Assembly: GCF_001651875.1 (NCBI RefSeq)
Contig: NZ_LNQB01000052.1
Location: forward strand, 1 to 52,710
Source of the DNA: Sinorhizobium saheli
GTDB lineage: Bacteria; Pseudomonadota; Alphaproteobacteria; Rhizobiales; Rhizobiaceae
DNA length: 52,710 nucleotides
Direction: 5' to 3'
Below are positions 37,496 to 46,398 of the stretch, piece by piece. The position numbers and the translations under genes were made by a program. Every line of letters begins with the position of its first letter. Position 1 is the stretch's first letter. The notes beneath the pieces are model-generated. The model saw only the letters and a program-made list of their open reading frames with translations. It had not been told where the DNA came from and did not search any database.

Positions 37496-38233
37496 TCAGA
37501 TGGTGGGGATCAGGGCGTGGCGCACGGCCTGTGCCACGGCCTGCGTGTTGGAGACGACGTTGAGCTTGCGGCGGGCATTGGTCATGAAGAAGCGCACGGT
37601 GCGCTCGGAGATGCCGAGGATCGTCGCGATCTCCCAGTAGCTCTTGCCTGCGGCCGACCATGTCAGCACCTCGGTCTCGCGTCCGGTCAGTCGCAGGTCC
37701 CGCTCGTCAATGGCGCCGGCCATGGCCGAATGCTCGATCATGGAGGCATGGAAAAGATTGGCGGCGAGTTGGAAGTCGCGCAGGTGGCAACGGCGATAGG
37801 TAGACCACTCGGCCGGCGACATGTTGGCGCTGATCGCCAGCATCGCCATGCGCCCTGCAGGTGACGGCAGCGGCAGCGCCACGCCCTCGGTGGAAAGGCC
37901 AATTTCTTCGGCCGCCTCGAAGAGCGGCTCGCATTCCGGAAAACGCCGCCGGGCGGTTGCCCACTCCACGGGCCTGACGCCCCCGAGCGCAAGCCTGAGG
38001 ATCGGGTCGATCCGGTGGAGCCCTTTCGAGACGTAGATTTCGGCGGCATAGGCGCCGAAGGTGTGATGCAGGCGGCAGATGTTCAGGCCGTCGGGCAGCG
38101 GCTCCGCCTCGAGATAGAGGAGATGCGCGATATCGAAGGTACGGCGCATCAGGGTGAAGAAGCGCTCCGGTTCCGCGCAACCTCCGTATTCCACGATATC
38201 CAGCAGATCGAGGACAGCCTGTTGATTAGTCAT
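37496..38233 (-). CDS. sinR: LuxR-family quorum-sensing regulator
   Basis: A 245-residue regulator with an N-terminal autoinducer-binding domain (residues ~10-160) and a C-terminal LuxR HTH: LTGRETEVLTWSAAGKSYWE (~174-193), then IATILGISERTVRFFMTNARR. It activates sinI in S. meliloti, together with ExpR. The start is set at ATG 38233 (MTNQQ); ATG 38251 has AGGGG only one base away. It lies upstream of sinI on the same strand, with the dme gene behind it. No PHO box is visible in the 193 bases upstream, although sinR of S. meliloti is phosphate-regulated. Confidence 0.93.
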   Translation of the reverse strand: MTNQQAVLDLLDIVEYGGCAEPERFFTLMRRTFDIAHLLYLEAEPLPDGLNICRLHHTFGAYAAEIYVSKGLHRIDPILRLALGGVRPVEWATARRRFPECEPLFEAAEEIGLSTEGVALPLPSPAGRMAMLAISANMSPAEWSTYRRCHLRDFQLAANLFHASMIEHSAMAGAIDERDLRLTGRETEVLTWSAAGKSYWEIATILGISERTVRFFMTNARRKLNVVSNTQAVAQAVRHALIPTI

Positions 38234-38429
38234 GCCGCAACACCGATTCATGCCCCTAGATAAACATGGTTTAGGGTGGCGGGTTTTGTCTAGTGCTATA
38301 TTTCGTAAACCGTGAAACTATCCTGCGCCTGCAAGCCATAGTAGAATTCCAGGCGAACAAAACCGGGATTTTTGGCCAATTCCCAGCCTAGAGGTCGAGA
38401 AAACACGCGCTCCGCGCGAGAACTGGCCG

Positions 38430-38457
38430 AAAAGTCGCCACCCCTCAAACGGGGTGG
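38430..38457 (-). terminator. Terminator overlapping the end of dme
   Basis: On the minus strand CCACCCC (38457-38451) pairs with GGGGTGG (38444-38438) over a loop that contains the dme stop codon, followed by CGACTTTTC. The left arm is part of the last dme codons (His-Pro), so gene end and terminator are fused. Confidence 0.7.
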
Positions 38458-40757
38458 CTTGCCTCGACGACGGCAAGCGCCGCCATGTTGACGACGCCGC
38501 GCGAGGTGACGGACGGCGACAGGATGTGAGCCGGGAGCGCCGAGCCGAGCAGGATCGGCCCGACATGGAGGCTGTCGGTCATCGTCTTGACCACTCCGAG
38601 GGTGATGTTCGCTGCATCGAGATTGGGGAAGACGAGCAGGTTGGCTTCGCCGTTCAGCGTGCTGTCCGGCATCACCCGCTGGCGCAGCATTTCCGAAATC
38701 GCGGCGTCACCGTGCATCTCGCCGTCGACTTCGAGGTCCGGCGCGAGCTCGCGCACGAGCTGCAGGGCGGCGCGCATCTTCGAGGCGCTTTCGGAATCGC
38801 GCGAGCCGAAGTTCGAATGGGAGACGAGGGCGGCGCGCGGCGTGATGCCGAAGCGCCGGATCTCGCTCGCGGCCATGACGGTCGTCTGGGCGATCGCCTC
38901 GGCGCTCGGGTTGTAGCTGACATAGGTATCGGTGAAGAAGGTCGCCCCGCGCTGCGAGATCAGGAGGCTGAGCGCCGAGAAGTCATAGACGCCCTGGCGC
39001 TTGCCGATGATCTGGGAAACGTCGCGCAGATGCTTGCTGTAGCGTCCTTCGACGCCGCAGATCAACGCGTCCGCCTCGCCGCGCTTGACCGCGAGCGCCC
39101 CGATGACCGTCGTATTGGTACGCACGATCGTGCGGGCGGCTTCGGGGATGACGCCGAGGCGGCCGACGAGGCCGAAGTAGTCGTCGACATAGTCGCGGTA
39201 GCGCGGGTCGCCTTCGGGATTGACAACCTCGAAGTCGACATCGGGCCGGATCCTCAGGCCGTAGCGGCGAAGGCGGGTTTCGATGATCTGCGGGCGGCCG
39301 ATGAGAATGGGTTTGGCGGTCCCTTCCTCGAGCAGCACCTGGGCCGCGCGCAGCACGCGTTCGTCCTCGCCCTCGGCGAAGATCACCCGGTTCCTGGCGG
39401 CGTTCTTGGCCGCGGCGAAGACCGGCTTCATGATGAAACCGGAGCGGAAGACGAAGCGATTGAGCTTGTCGAGATAGGCGTCGAAATCCTGGATCGGGCG
39501 CGTCGCGACGCCGCTTTCTGCCGCGGCCCTGGCCACGGCCGGCGCGATGCGCAGGATCAAGCGCTGGTCGAAGGGCGACGGGATGAGGTAATCCGGTCCG
39601 AAGACCGGCGTCTCGCCGGAATAGGCGCGGGCGGCGACGTCCGACGGCTCCTCGCGCGCAAGTCCGGCGATCGCGCGCACGGCGGCCATCTTCATTTCCT
39701 CGTTGATCGTCCGCGCGCCGCAATCGAGCGCACCGCGGAAGATATGCGGGAAGCAGAGGACGTTGTTGACCTGGTTCGGGAAGTCGGAGCGTCCGGTGCA
39801 GATCATGGCGTCGGGCCGGGCGGCGCGGGCCACTTCCGGCATGATCTCCGGCGTCGGGTTGGCAAGCGCCATGATCAGCGGCTTCTCGGCCATCTGGGCC
39901 AGCAGCTCGGGTTTGAGGACGCCGGCGGCCGAGAGCCCGAGGAAGACGTCGGCGCCGCCGATCGAATCGGCGAGAACGCGGTTGTCGCTCTCCTGCGCAT
40001 AAACCGCCTTCCACTCGTCCATCAGGACCTCGCGCCCCTTGTAGACGAGGCCTTCGACGTCGTGGACCCAGATGTTCTCGCGCTTGGCGCCGAGGGTCAC
40101 GAGGAGGTTGAGGCAGGCGAGCGCCGCGGCGCCGGCACCGGAGGCGACGATTTTCGCCTTGGCGATATCCTTGCCGGCGAGCTCGAGACCGTTGAGGACG
40201 GCGGCGGCAACGATGATCGCGGTCCCGTGCTGGTCGTCGTGGAAGACGGGTATTTCCATCTTCTCGCGCAGGCGCCGCTCGACCTCGAAACATTCGGGCG
40301 CCTTGATGTCCTCGAGATTGATGCCGCCGAAGGTCGGCTCCAGCGCCGAGATGACGTCGACCATGCGATCGACCGTCGGCGCATCGATCTCGATGTCGAA
40401 GACGTCGATGCCGGCGAACTTCTTGAAAAGAACGGCCTTGCCTTCCATGACGGGCTTGGAGGCGAGGGGACCGATATTGCCCAGGCCGAGCACGGCCGTG
40501 CCGTTCGATATCACGGCGACGAGATTGGCGCGCGCGGTGAAGTCGGCCGCGGTTTCGGGATTGTCCTTGATGGCGATGCAGGGCGCGGCGACGCCGGGGG
40601 AATAGGCCAGCGCCAGGTCGCGCTGGTTGCCGAGCGGCTTGATCGGCTGGATCTCGAGCTTGCCCGGGCGCGGATAGCGATGGAAGAAGAGTGCCTGCTG
40701 GTCAATATCTCCGCTCGTCGGAACGGTTTGCGATTTCGCTTTGTCGCCCGTGTTCAT
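38445..40757 (-). CDS. dme: NAD-dependent malic enzyme with C-terminal phosphotransacetylase-like domain
   Basis: A 770-residue enzyme, the length I recall for S. meliloti DME. Malic enzyme domain (~20-430): [48 protein letters not shown] and [16 protein letters not shown] (NAD site). A phosphotransacetylase-like domain (~440-760) follows, including [19 protein letters not shown], and it is usually non-catalytic in these chimeras. It oxidatively decarboxylates malate to pyruvate, needed to feed the TCA cycle during symbiotic nitrogen fixation. ATG 40757 (MNTGDKAK) was chosen; a start three codons upstream exists. It is divergent from the LpxH-like gene. Confidence 0.97.
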   Translation of the reverse strand: MNTGDKAKSQTVPTSGDIDQQALFFHRYPRPGKLEIQPIKPLGNQRDLALAYSPGVAAPCIAIKDNPETAADFTARANLVAVISNGTAVLGLGNIGPLASKPVMEGKAVLFKKFAGIDVFDIEIDAPTVDRMVDVISALEPTFGGINLEDIKAPECFEVERRLREKMEIPVFHDDQHGTAIIVAAAVLNGLELAGKDIAKAKIVASGAGAAALACLNLLVTLGAKRENIWVHDVEGLVYKGREVLMDEWKAVYAQESDNRVLADSIGGADVFLGLSAAGVLKPELLAQMAEKPLIMALANPTPEIMPEVARAARPDAMICTGRSDFPNQVNNVLCFPHIFRGALDCGARTINEEMKMAAVRAIAGLAREEPSDVAARAYSGETPVFGPDYLIPSPFDQRLILRIAPAVARAAAESGVATRPIQDFDAYLDKLNRFVFRSGFIMKPVFAAAKNAARNRVIFAEGEDERVLRAAQVLLEEGTAKPILIGRPQIIETRLRRYGLRIRPDVDFEVVNPEGDPRYRDYVDDYFGLVGRLGVIPEAARTIVRTNTTVIGALAVKRGEADALICGVEGRYSKHLRDVSQIIGKRQGVYDFSALSLLISQRGATFFTDTYVSYNPSAEAIAQTTVMAASEIRRFGITPRAALVSHSNFGSRDSESASKMRAALQLVRELAPDLEVDGEMHGDAAISEMLRQRVMPDSTLNGEANLLVFPNLDAANITLGVVKTMTDSLHVGPILLGSALPAHILSPSVTSRGVVNMAALAVVEASHPV

Positions 40758-40935
40758 GCCTTGCATCCCTTGCGTTCAAGATCGAGGCCTTTTGGCACGA
40801 TTTGCTGGGCGCGTACAGTTTCGCGACGCTTCTTTTCACGGTAGCGCCTTCGCCCGCCGTCCGCCCTTGTCATCTTCCTGAAACACGAGTCTGGTTTTGA
40901 CGGTCGGCAAACGGCTTGGACAAGGCGAGGCTGGC

Positions 40936-41775
40936 ATGGCGTCAACCAATCAGGAACCGGCACGGAAACTGCGAACGCTCTTCATTTCCGATGTCCATCT
41001 CGGCTCGAAGGCGGCCAAGACCGATTATCTCATCGATTTCCTGCGCCATCACGAGGCGGAGACCATCATCCTTGTCGGCGACATCGTCGACGGTTGGCGG
41101 CTGAGGCGCAGTTGGTATTGGCCGCAGCCGTGCAACGACGTCGTCCAGAAGCTTCTGCGCAAGGCGCGAAAGGGCGCCCGCATCATCTACATCCCGGGCA
41201 ATCACGACGAGTTCCTGCGGGATTTCCCCGGCGTGCATTTCGGCGGCATCGAAGTGGCCCCGCGCCATGTCCATCAGGGCGCGGACGGACGGACCTACCT
41301 GGTGCTGCATGGGGACGAGTTCGACGTCGTGGTGCGCAACGCGCGCGTTCTCGCCTATCTCGGCGACTGGGCCTACGATATGGCGATCGCCATCAATATC
41401 GGCCTCGCGGCAATACGACGGCGTCTCGGCATGCCCTATTGGTCGTTTTCGTCATGGGCCAAGCTGCAGGTGAAGCACGCGGTGAACTTCATCGGCGAGT
41501 TCCAGAAGGTCGTGGCGGAGGAGGCGCGCCGCCATGATGCACAGGGTGTCATCTGCGGCCATATCCATCATGCTGTCATCGAGGACATCGACGGCATCCG
41601 CTACATCAATACGGGCGACTGGGTGGAAAGCTGCACAGCGATCGCCGAACACTATGACGGTACGATGGAACTGGTCACCTGGCGCCGGATGCGCGGCGAC
41701 ACGGCCGTGGGGGAGCGCGCGAGCGCAACCGAAGAGATACCGGCGCGGCGCCTTGCACAGCGGGCGGCCGCCTGA
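40936..41775 (+). CDS. LpxH-like metallophosphoesterase (UDP-2,3-diacylglucosamine diphosphatase family)
   Basis: A 279-residue calcineurin-fold hydrolase. Metal-binding motifs in order: ISDVHLGSKA (D-x-H), LVGDIVDGW (G-D-x-x-D), IPGNHDEFL (G-N-H-D), VLHGDEFD and CGHIHH (G-H-x-H). The spacing and the DVHLG start resemble the LpxH/YbbF type that cleaves UDP-diacylglucosamine in lipid A synthesis. Many Rhizobiales use LpxI for that step, so the substrate may differ. The ATG 40936 (MASTNQ) was preferred to a frame start at 40897. The C-terminal 30 residues are Ala/Arg-rich. Neighbours give no clear clue. Confidence 0.85.
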   Translation: MASTNQEPARKLRTLFISDVHLGSKAAKTDYLIDFLRHHEAETIILVGDIVDGWRLRRSWYWPQPCNDVVQKLLRKARKGARIIYIPGNHDEFLRDFPGVHFGGIEVAPRHVHQGADGRTYLVLHGDEFDVVVRNARVLAYLGDWAYDMAIAINIGLAAIRRRLGMPYWSFSSWAKLQVKHAVNFIGEFQKVVAEEARRHDAQGVICGHIHHAVIEDIDGIRYINTGDWVESCTAIAEHYDGTMELVTWRRMRGDTAVGERASATEEIPARRLAQRAAA

Positions 41776-41889
41776 TCGGCAGGCACGGGGCGATGCCGGG
41801 GCAGGCGTGGCGCTGTAGCGAAAACTAGCCGATGGCGGGAGGACGCGCCGTCGTGCTAGGTGTGGCAGACAGCCATCAGGTCTCTCCCC

Positions 41890-43113
41890 ATGATTCCCTC
41901 ATCAGTTCCCGCCGTCACGGTGGGGCCGCCGCCGTGTCATTTCGCGCTCCGCCTCGCGCTGCTCTTCAGCGCGCCGTTGATCGTCAACGGCTTCGCGATG
42001 CCGTATTTTCCGGTCTGGCTGAGCACGCTTTCGTTGAGCGATTTCGAGATCGGCATGGTGCTCGCCGTGCCGATGTTCGTCCGCGTCATCACGGCGCCGC
42101 TGGCGGGACTTCTCGCCGATCGCCTCGGCGAGCGGACGATCGTCCTGATCTGGTCGGGCTGCCTGTCGCTCGCGATCGCCATGGCCCTGTTCTTCGTCAA
42201 GGATTTCTGGCCGGTGCTCGTCATCTACGCGCTGCAATCGGCGGTCTACTCGCCCTATCTGCCGATCGTCGAGGCGATCGCGCTTTCGGGCGTGCGGCGC
42301 TGGGGCTTCGATTATGCACAGATGCGTGTATGGGGATCGGTCGCCTTCATCGGCGCCACGATGCTCGGAGGCTGGCTGATCGGCCTCGTCGGCGGGGCGA
42401 TGGTCCTGCCGGCGATGGCGGTCGGGTTCGGGCTCACCATCGTGATGGCGCTTGCGGCGCCGCGGGTCGGCCGGCCGCGGCGGCCGTCGCCGATCACGGC
42501 GCTGACCGAGCCGCCGCCGCAATCGCTCCGGCAAACCGACCTGCAACTGCTTCTGGTGGGCGTCACGCTCGTCAACAGCAGCCACGCGATGCTTTTCGCC
42601 TTCTCCGCCATCTACTGGCAGCACATCGGCTACAGCGGCACCCAGGTCGGCGGGCTTTGGAGCGCCGGCGTCGCCGCGGAAGTGATCATGTTCTTCTTCG
42701 CCAAGGCGATCATCCGGCGCTTCAGCGTCTGGACGATGATCTTCTCCGGCTGCCTGCTCGCAGTCGTGCGCTGGCTGATTTTCCCGATGGATCTTGGATT
42801 TTCGGGCTACTTCGTTCTCCAGTGTTTCCACGCCTTTACCTACGCCATCATGCATACGGGCATGCAGTTGAAGCTGGTCGAGCGCGTCGCGGAGGAACAG
42901 GAGGCTGCGGCCCAGGGGCTCTATTTCTTCTACACCGGCATCTTCACAGCGATCTTCACCCTGCTGTCCGGCTATTTCTACGCCTGGTTCGGCGTCCAGG
43001 GCTTCTACTCCATGTCCGTCGTCGCCCTGACGGGGTGCGGTTTCGCGTTCGCCGGCTGGTCCCTTCAGCCCCAGAGGCTGGTCTCCGGCGGAAAGACGAG
43101 CGAGGCCTCGTAG
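41890..43113 (+). CDS. MFS transporter (MFS_1-like, HcaT/YcaD-type)
   Basis: A 407-residue inner-membrane protein with about 12 hydrophobic helices, e.g. LRLALLFSAPLIVNGFAMPYF at the start and FTAIFTLLSGYFYAWFGVQGF near the end. The loop between helices 2 and 3 has the MFS signature form LADRLGERTIV. The family resembles 3-phenylpropionate and nucleoside transporters. A GTG start at 41860 is possible; ATG 41890 is preferred. Its last 49 bases overlap the convergent dipeptide epimerase gene, so both C-termini are read from the same DNA on opposite strands. Confidence 0.88.
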   Translation: MIPSSVPAVTVGPPPCHFALRLALLFSAPLIVNGFAMPYFPVWLSTLSLSDFEIGMVLAVPMFVRVITAPLAGLLADRLGERTIVLIWSGCLSLAIAMALFFVKDFWPVLVIYALQSAVYSPYLPIVEAIALSGVRRWGFDYAQMRVWGSVAFIGATMLGGWLIGLVGGAMVLPAMAVGFGLTIVMALAAPRVGRPRRPSPITALTEPPPQSLRQTDLQLLLVGVTLVNSSHAMLFAFSAIYWQHIGYSGTQVGGLWSAGVAAEVIMFFFAKAIIRRFSVWTMIFSGCLLAVVRWLIFPMDLGFSGYFVLQCFHAFTYAIMHTGMQLKLVERVAEEQEAAAQGLYFFYTGIFTAIFTLLSGYFYAWFGVQGFYSMSVVALTGCGFAFAGWSLQPQRLVSGGKTSEAS

Positions 43114-44048
43114 CGCAGGCCCGGCGCGCGGTCCTCGGCAAGCAGCAGCGGCCCGTCGAGATCGACGAAATCGGCGCCCTGGGCGAGGAGAACCGCCGGT
43201 GCCATGGCAAGCGAGCTTCCGACCATGCAGCCGACCATGATCTTGAGGCCGAGCGCCTCGGCCGCGCGTCGCATGCGCAGCGCTTCCGTAAGCCCGCCGG
43301 TCTTGTCGAGCTTGATGTTGACGGCATCGTAGCGGCCGACCAACCGTTCAAGGTCTTCGGTCGCGTGCACGCTCTCATCGGCGCAGACCGGAACGGGCCG
43401 CGGCACCGAGGCGAGAATCTCGTCCCGGCCGGCCGGCAGCGGCTGCTCGACGAGCGCGACCCCGTTTTCGGCGCAGGCGGCGAAGTGGGCGGCGAGGTTC
43501 TCCGCGGTCCAGCCCTCGTTGGCATCGAGGATGATGCGGCTTTCCGGCGCGCCACCCCGGACGGCGCGGATGCGGGAGGTGTCGTCAGCCGTGCCGACCT
43601 TGACCTTCAGCAGCGCGCGATGCGCATATCTGGCTGCCTGGGCCATCATCTCTTCCGGTTCGGCGAGCGAAATGGTGTAGGCGGTGGTCAGCGGTACGGG
43701 GTCGGCAATGCCGGCAAGTGCGGCGGCGGTCGTGCGGCCCCGTTTCGCTTCCATGTCCCAGAGAGCGCAGTCCACCGCGTTGCGGGCAGCGCCGGGCTTC
43801 ATCGCCCGCTGCAGCGCGGCGCGGCTGATGCCGGCCTCGATGAGCGGGCGGGTCGCCTCAATGGCGCCCGTCACCTGTTCGATCGATTCGCCGTAACGGG
43901 CATAGGGCACGCATTCGCCCCGGCCGGATATCTCTCCGTCGGTGATGCGGCAGGTGACGACGCTCGCCGTCGTCTTCGAGCCGCGGGAAATGGTGAACGT
44001 CCCGGCGATCGGGAAATGTTCGACGGTGACTGCAAGTGAAATCGGCAT
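43065..44048 (-). CDS. Dipeptide epimerase (enolase superfamily, L-Ala-D/L-Glu epimerase-like)
   Basis: A 327-residue enolase-superfamily protein of the muconate-lactonizing type. Catalytic residues visible: the KxK in LLKVKVG (~148-154), metal ligands in ILDANEGW, LVEQPLP and CADESVH, and the second catalytic Lys in NIKLDKTGG. The C-terminal MVGCMVGSSLAMAPA is typical of L-Ala-D/L-Glu epimerases, which recycle murein peptides; a relative, DgcA, works on D-glutamate. The ATG 44048 fits the family N-terminus. Substrate not proven. The last 49 bases overlap the convergent MFS gene. Confidence 0.9.
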   Translation of the reverse strand: MPISLAVTVEHFPIAGTFTISRGSKTTASVVTCRITDGEISGRGECVPYARYGESIEQVTGAIEATRPLIEAGISRAALQRAMKPGAARNAVDCALWDMEAKRGRTTAAALAGIADPVPLTTAYTISLAEPEEMMAQAARYAHRALLKVKVGTADDTSRIRAVRGGAPESRIILDANEGWTAENLAAHFAACAENGVALVEQPLPAGRDEILASVPRPVPVCADESVHATEDLERLVGRYDAVNIKLDKTGGLTEALRMRRAAEALGLKIMVGCMVGSSLAMAPAVLLAQGADFVDLDGPLLLAEDRAPGLRYEASLVFPPETSLWG

Positions 44049-44139
44049 CGGGTGGAAACCTGTTGACTAAATCGGTCGGCGCGCCTGCGGCGGCGTATGC
44101 GTGCCTCGCGGCATAATGTGTCTTTTCTGCCGCATTTGC

Positions 44140-44206
44140 AGCGCCGCGCGCCCATTTAGACGCATAAGGACGACCGCCGCACTTTGAATCGCTGCATGAT
44201 TCCTTA
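44140..44206 (+). repeat. Dispersed repeat family 3, copy B
   Basis: Boxes GCGCCGCGCG, TTTAGACGCATAAGGACG, CGCACTTTGAATCGCTGCAT match the copies at 26104 and 47810 in order. The copy lies in the 281-base gap between divergent epimerase and mlaE genes. Confidence 0.72.
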
Positions 44207-44291
44207 AATTCCGATATAAGGATCATCGAGTGGCGCCGTCTACGACTTTGAATTTCTGGACGATTTCGTCCTAAAATCGAATCTGGCTTTA

Positions 44292-44333
44292 ATGATTATG
44301 CGAATGACGAACCGGAAGACCAAGATCACGTGA
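44292..44333 (+). CDS. Possible 13-codon leader ORF coupled to mlaE
   Basis: ATG 44292 opens a 13-codon frame (MIMRMTNRKTKIT) ending at TGA 44331-44333, which overlaps the mlaE GTG start as GTGA. Two further in-frame ATGs occur within it. No Shine-Dalgarno sequence precedes it. It could act as a translational coupling leader, or be chance. Confidence 0.3.
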   Translation: MIMRMTNRKTKIT

Positions 44334-45484
44334 CGCGCGCCGAAAAACAGATTGCTGCCGATGTCGTCCTTGACGCGGGTGCCGGGGGACCCGGCCGGCG
44401 CTACGTGTTCCGCGGTGCCTGGCGCCACGAGACGGCGGAAGCCATGGCGGCCAAGCTCAAGCGCCTCGGCAAACCCGCGGGCGGCCAGAACGAGTTCGAT
44501 TTCTCCGGCATCACGGCAATGGACACGGCCGGCGCGTGGATCATCCGGCGCTTCATGAAGGGGCTCGGCAGCGAGGAGGGCGGCGAGGTCCGCTTCAGCG
44601 GCGGCGGACAGCGCTATGTCGAACTCGTCCGTGCGCTGCCGGAGCAGCTGCGGCAGCCGGAACGCGACACCACCCGGGCGCCGCTGTTCCAGCGACTGTT
44701 TGCGCCCATAGGCGAGGTGACGGTGTCGATCTGGACCGACACGGTCGCCGCCATGTACATCCTCGGCTCGGCGGTTCGCGGCGCGCAGATGAAGCTCGGG
44801 CGCCACGCCGGCGTGTCGCCGGCGGCGATCGTCCACCAGATGGACCGCATGGGCGTCATGGCGACCCCGATCATCATGCTGATGTCCTTCCTGATCGGCG
44901 CCATCATCGCGCAGCAGGGCGCCTTCCAGCTCCGTTCCTTCGGCGCAGAGATTTTCGTCGTCGATCTGGTCGGCATCCTGCAGCTGCGCGAAATCGGCGT
45001 GCTGCTCACGGCGATCATGATCGCGGGCCGCTCGGGCAGCGCGATCACCGCCGAAATCGGCTCGATGAAGATGCGCGAAGAGGTCGACGCGCTGAAGGTC
45101 ATGGGCTTGAGCCCTGTCGGCGTTCTCGTCTTTCCGCGCCTCGTGGCGCTGACGGTCGTCCTGCCGCTCCTGACGATCATCGCGAACTTCGCCGCGCTGA
45201 CCGGCGCCGCCATGGTGGCCTGGGGCTATTCCGGCATCACGATACCGACCTTCCTCGCCCGATTGCAGGAGGCGGTCGATTTCTCGTCAGTGGCGGCGGG
45301 CATGATCAAGGCGCCCTTCATGGCGCTGATCATCGGCGTCGTCGCCGCGGTCGAGGGCCTGAAGGTCGGCGGCAGTGCCGAGTCGCTCGGCCGGCGCGTG
45401 ACCTCGTCGGTCGTCAAATCGATCTTCGTCGTGATCCTGGTCGACGGCTTGTTCGCCATGTTCTACGCGGCAATTGATTTCTGA
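44330..45484 (+). CDS. MlaE-type ABC permease with N-terminal STAS domain
   Basis: A 384-residue protein. The N-terminal ~110 residues form a STAS-like domain (NEFDFSGITAMDTAGAWIIRRF), the type that is separate as MlaB in Escherichia coli. The permease domain (~130-384) has the MlaE features SFLIGAIIAQQGAFQLRSFGA, REIGVLLTAIMIAGRSGSAIT, AEIGSMKMREEVDALKVMG and LVDGLFAMFYAAI. It would span the inner membrane and move phospholipids between membranes. The start is GTG 44330, the only start codon in the frame upstream of the domain. Twelve bases separate it from mlaF. Confidence 0.93.
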   Translation: MTRAEKQIAADVVLDAGAGGPGRRYVFRGAWRHETAEAMAAKLKRLGKPAGGQNEFDFSGITAMDTAGAWIIRRFMKGLGSEEGGEVRFSGGGQRYVELVRALPEQLRQPERDTTRAPLFQRLFAPIGEVTVSIWTDTVAAMYILGSAVRGAQMKLGRHAGVSPAAIVHQMDRMGVMATPIIMLMSFLIGAIIAQQGAFQLRSFGAEIFVVDLVGILQLREIGVLLTAIMIAGRSGSAITAEIGSMKMREEVDALKVMGLSPVGVLVFPRLVALTVVLPLLTIIANFAALTGAAMVAWGYSGITIPTFLARLQEAVDFSSVAAGMIKAPFMALIIGVVAAVEGLKVGGSAESLGRRVTSSVVKSIFVVILVDGLFAMFYAAIDF

Positions 45485-45496
45485 GGCGGGCGAAAC

Positions 45497-46309
45497 ATGG
45501 TTCAGGCGGTCATGGAGAAGGAGCCGGATGTGGCGGCGGAGCGGCGCGAGGCCGTGCTTTCCGTTCGCGACCTGACGGTGGGCTTCGGCGACCATATCGT
45601 TCTCGACAAGCTCAATCTCGAAGTGCTGCGCGGCGAGATCCTCGGCTTCGTCGGCGCTTCGGGCACCGGCAAATCGGTGCTGATGCGCACGGTGCTGCGG
45701 CTCTTGCCCAAACGGAGCGGCGCGATCGAGATCCTCGGCGCCAACTACGACCAGGTCAGCGAGGTCGAGCGCATTGCGCTCGACATGCGGCTCGGGGTGC
45801 TGTTTCAGCACGGCGCGCTTTTCTCGGCGCTGACGGTGCGCGAGAATATCCAGGTGCCGATGCGCGAGTATCTCGACCTGCCGCAGGACCTGATGGACGA
45901 ACTGGCGCGGCTGAAGATCGAATTGGTCGGGCTGGCGCCGGAGGCGGCGGAGAAATATCCGTCGGAGCTTTCGGGCGGCATGATCAAGCGCGCGGCGCTC
46001 GCCCGCGCGCTCGCCCTCGATCCGGACCTCGTGTTCCTCGACGAGCCGACCTCGGGCCTCGACCCGATCGGCGCGGCGGAGTTCGACGAATTGATCGCGA
46101 AGCTCCGCGACACGCTTGGATTGACCGTGTACATGGTCACTCACGATCTGGACAGCCTGTTTTCCGTCTGCGACCGGATTGCGGTCCTCGGCAACAAGCG
46201 GGTTCTGGTCGAGGGGACGATCGAGGACATGCTCGCCTGCGACGAGCCCTGGGTGAGATCCTATTTCCGGGGCAAGCGCGCAAGGGCGGTCGTGCGCGAG
46301 CACGGCTGA
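45497..46309 (+). CDS. MlaF-type ABC transporter ATP-binding protein
   Basis: A 270-residue ATPase. Walker A is GASGTGKSVL (residues ~53-62), the Q-loop is LFQHGALFSALTVRENI, the signature is ELSGGMIKRAALARALA, Walker B is LVFLDEPTSGLDPIG, and the switch His is in VTHDLDSL. The GALFSALTV stretch and GMIKR in the signature are typical of MlaF/Ttg2A lipid transporters. The gene lies between the permease and MCE genes of the same operon. Confidence 0.95.
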   Translation: MVQAVMEKEPDVAAERREAVLSVRDLTVGFGDHIVLDKLNLEVLRGEILGFVGASGTGKSVLMRTVLRLLPKRSGAIEILGANYDQVSEVERIALDMRLGVLFQHGALFSALTVRENIQVPMREYLDLPQDLMDELARLKIELVGLAPEAAEKYPSELSGGMIKRAALARALALDPDLVFLDEPTSGLDPIGAAEFDELIAKLRDTLGLTVYMVTHDLDSLFSVCDRIAVLGNKRVLVEGTIEDMLACDEPWVRSYFRGKRARAVVREHG

Positions 46310-46398
46310 GGCAAGAGATTGGACAGGCAAGCTTCGCGCAAGCCCGATTGCGGAAGCAGCCATGAAGGCGGCATGGGCCGCAAAGGTAGGCAAAGCCG

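Noticed and set aside
38454..40844. 796-codon plus-strand frame antisense to dme
   Set aside because: Shadow frame of the certain NAD-malic enzyme gene; no family resemblance and no start signal.
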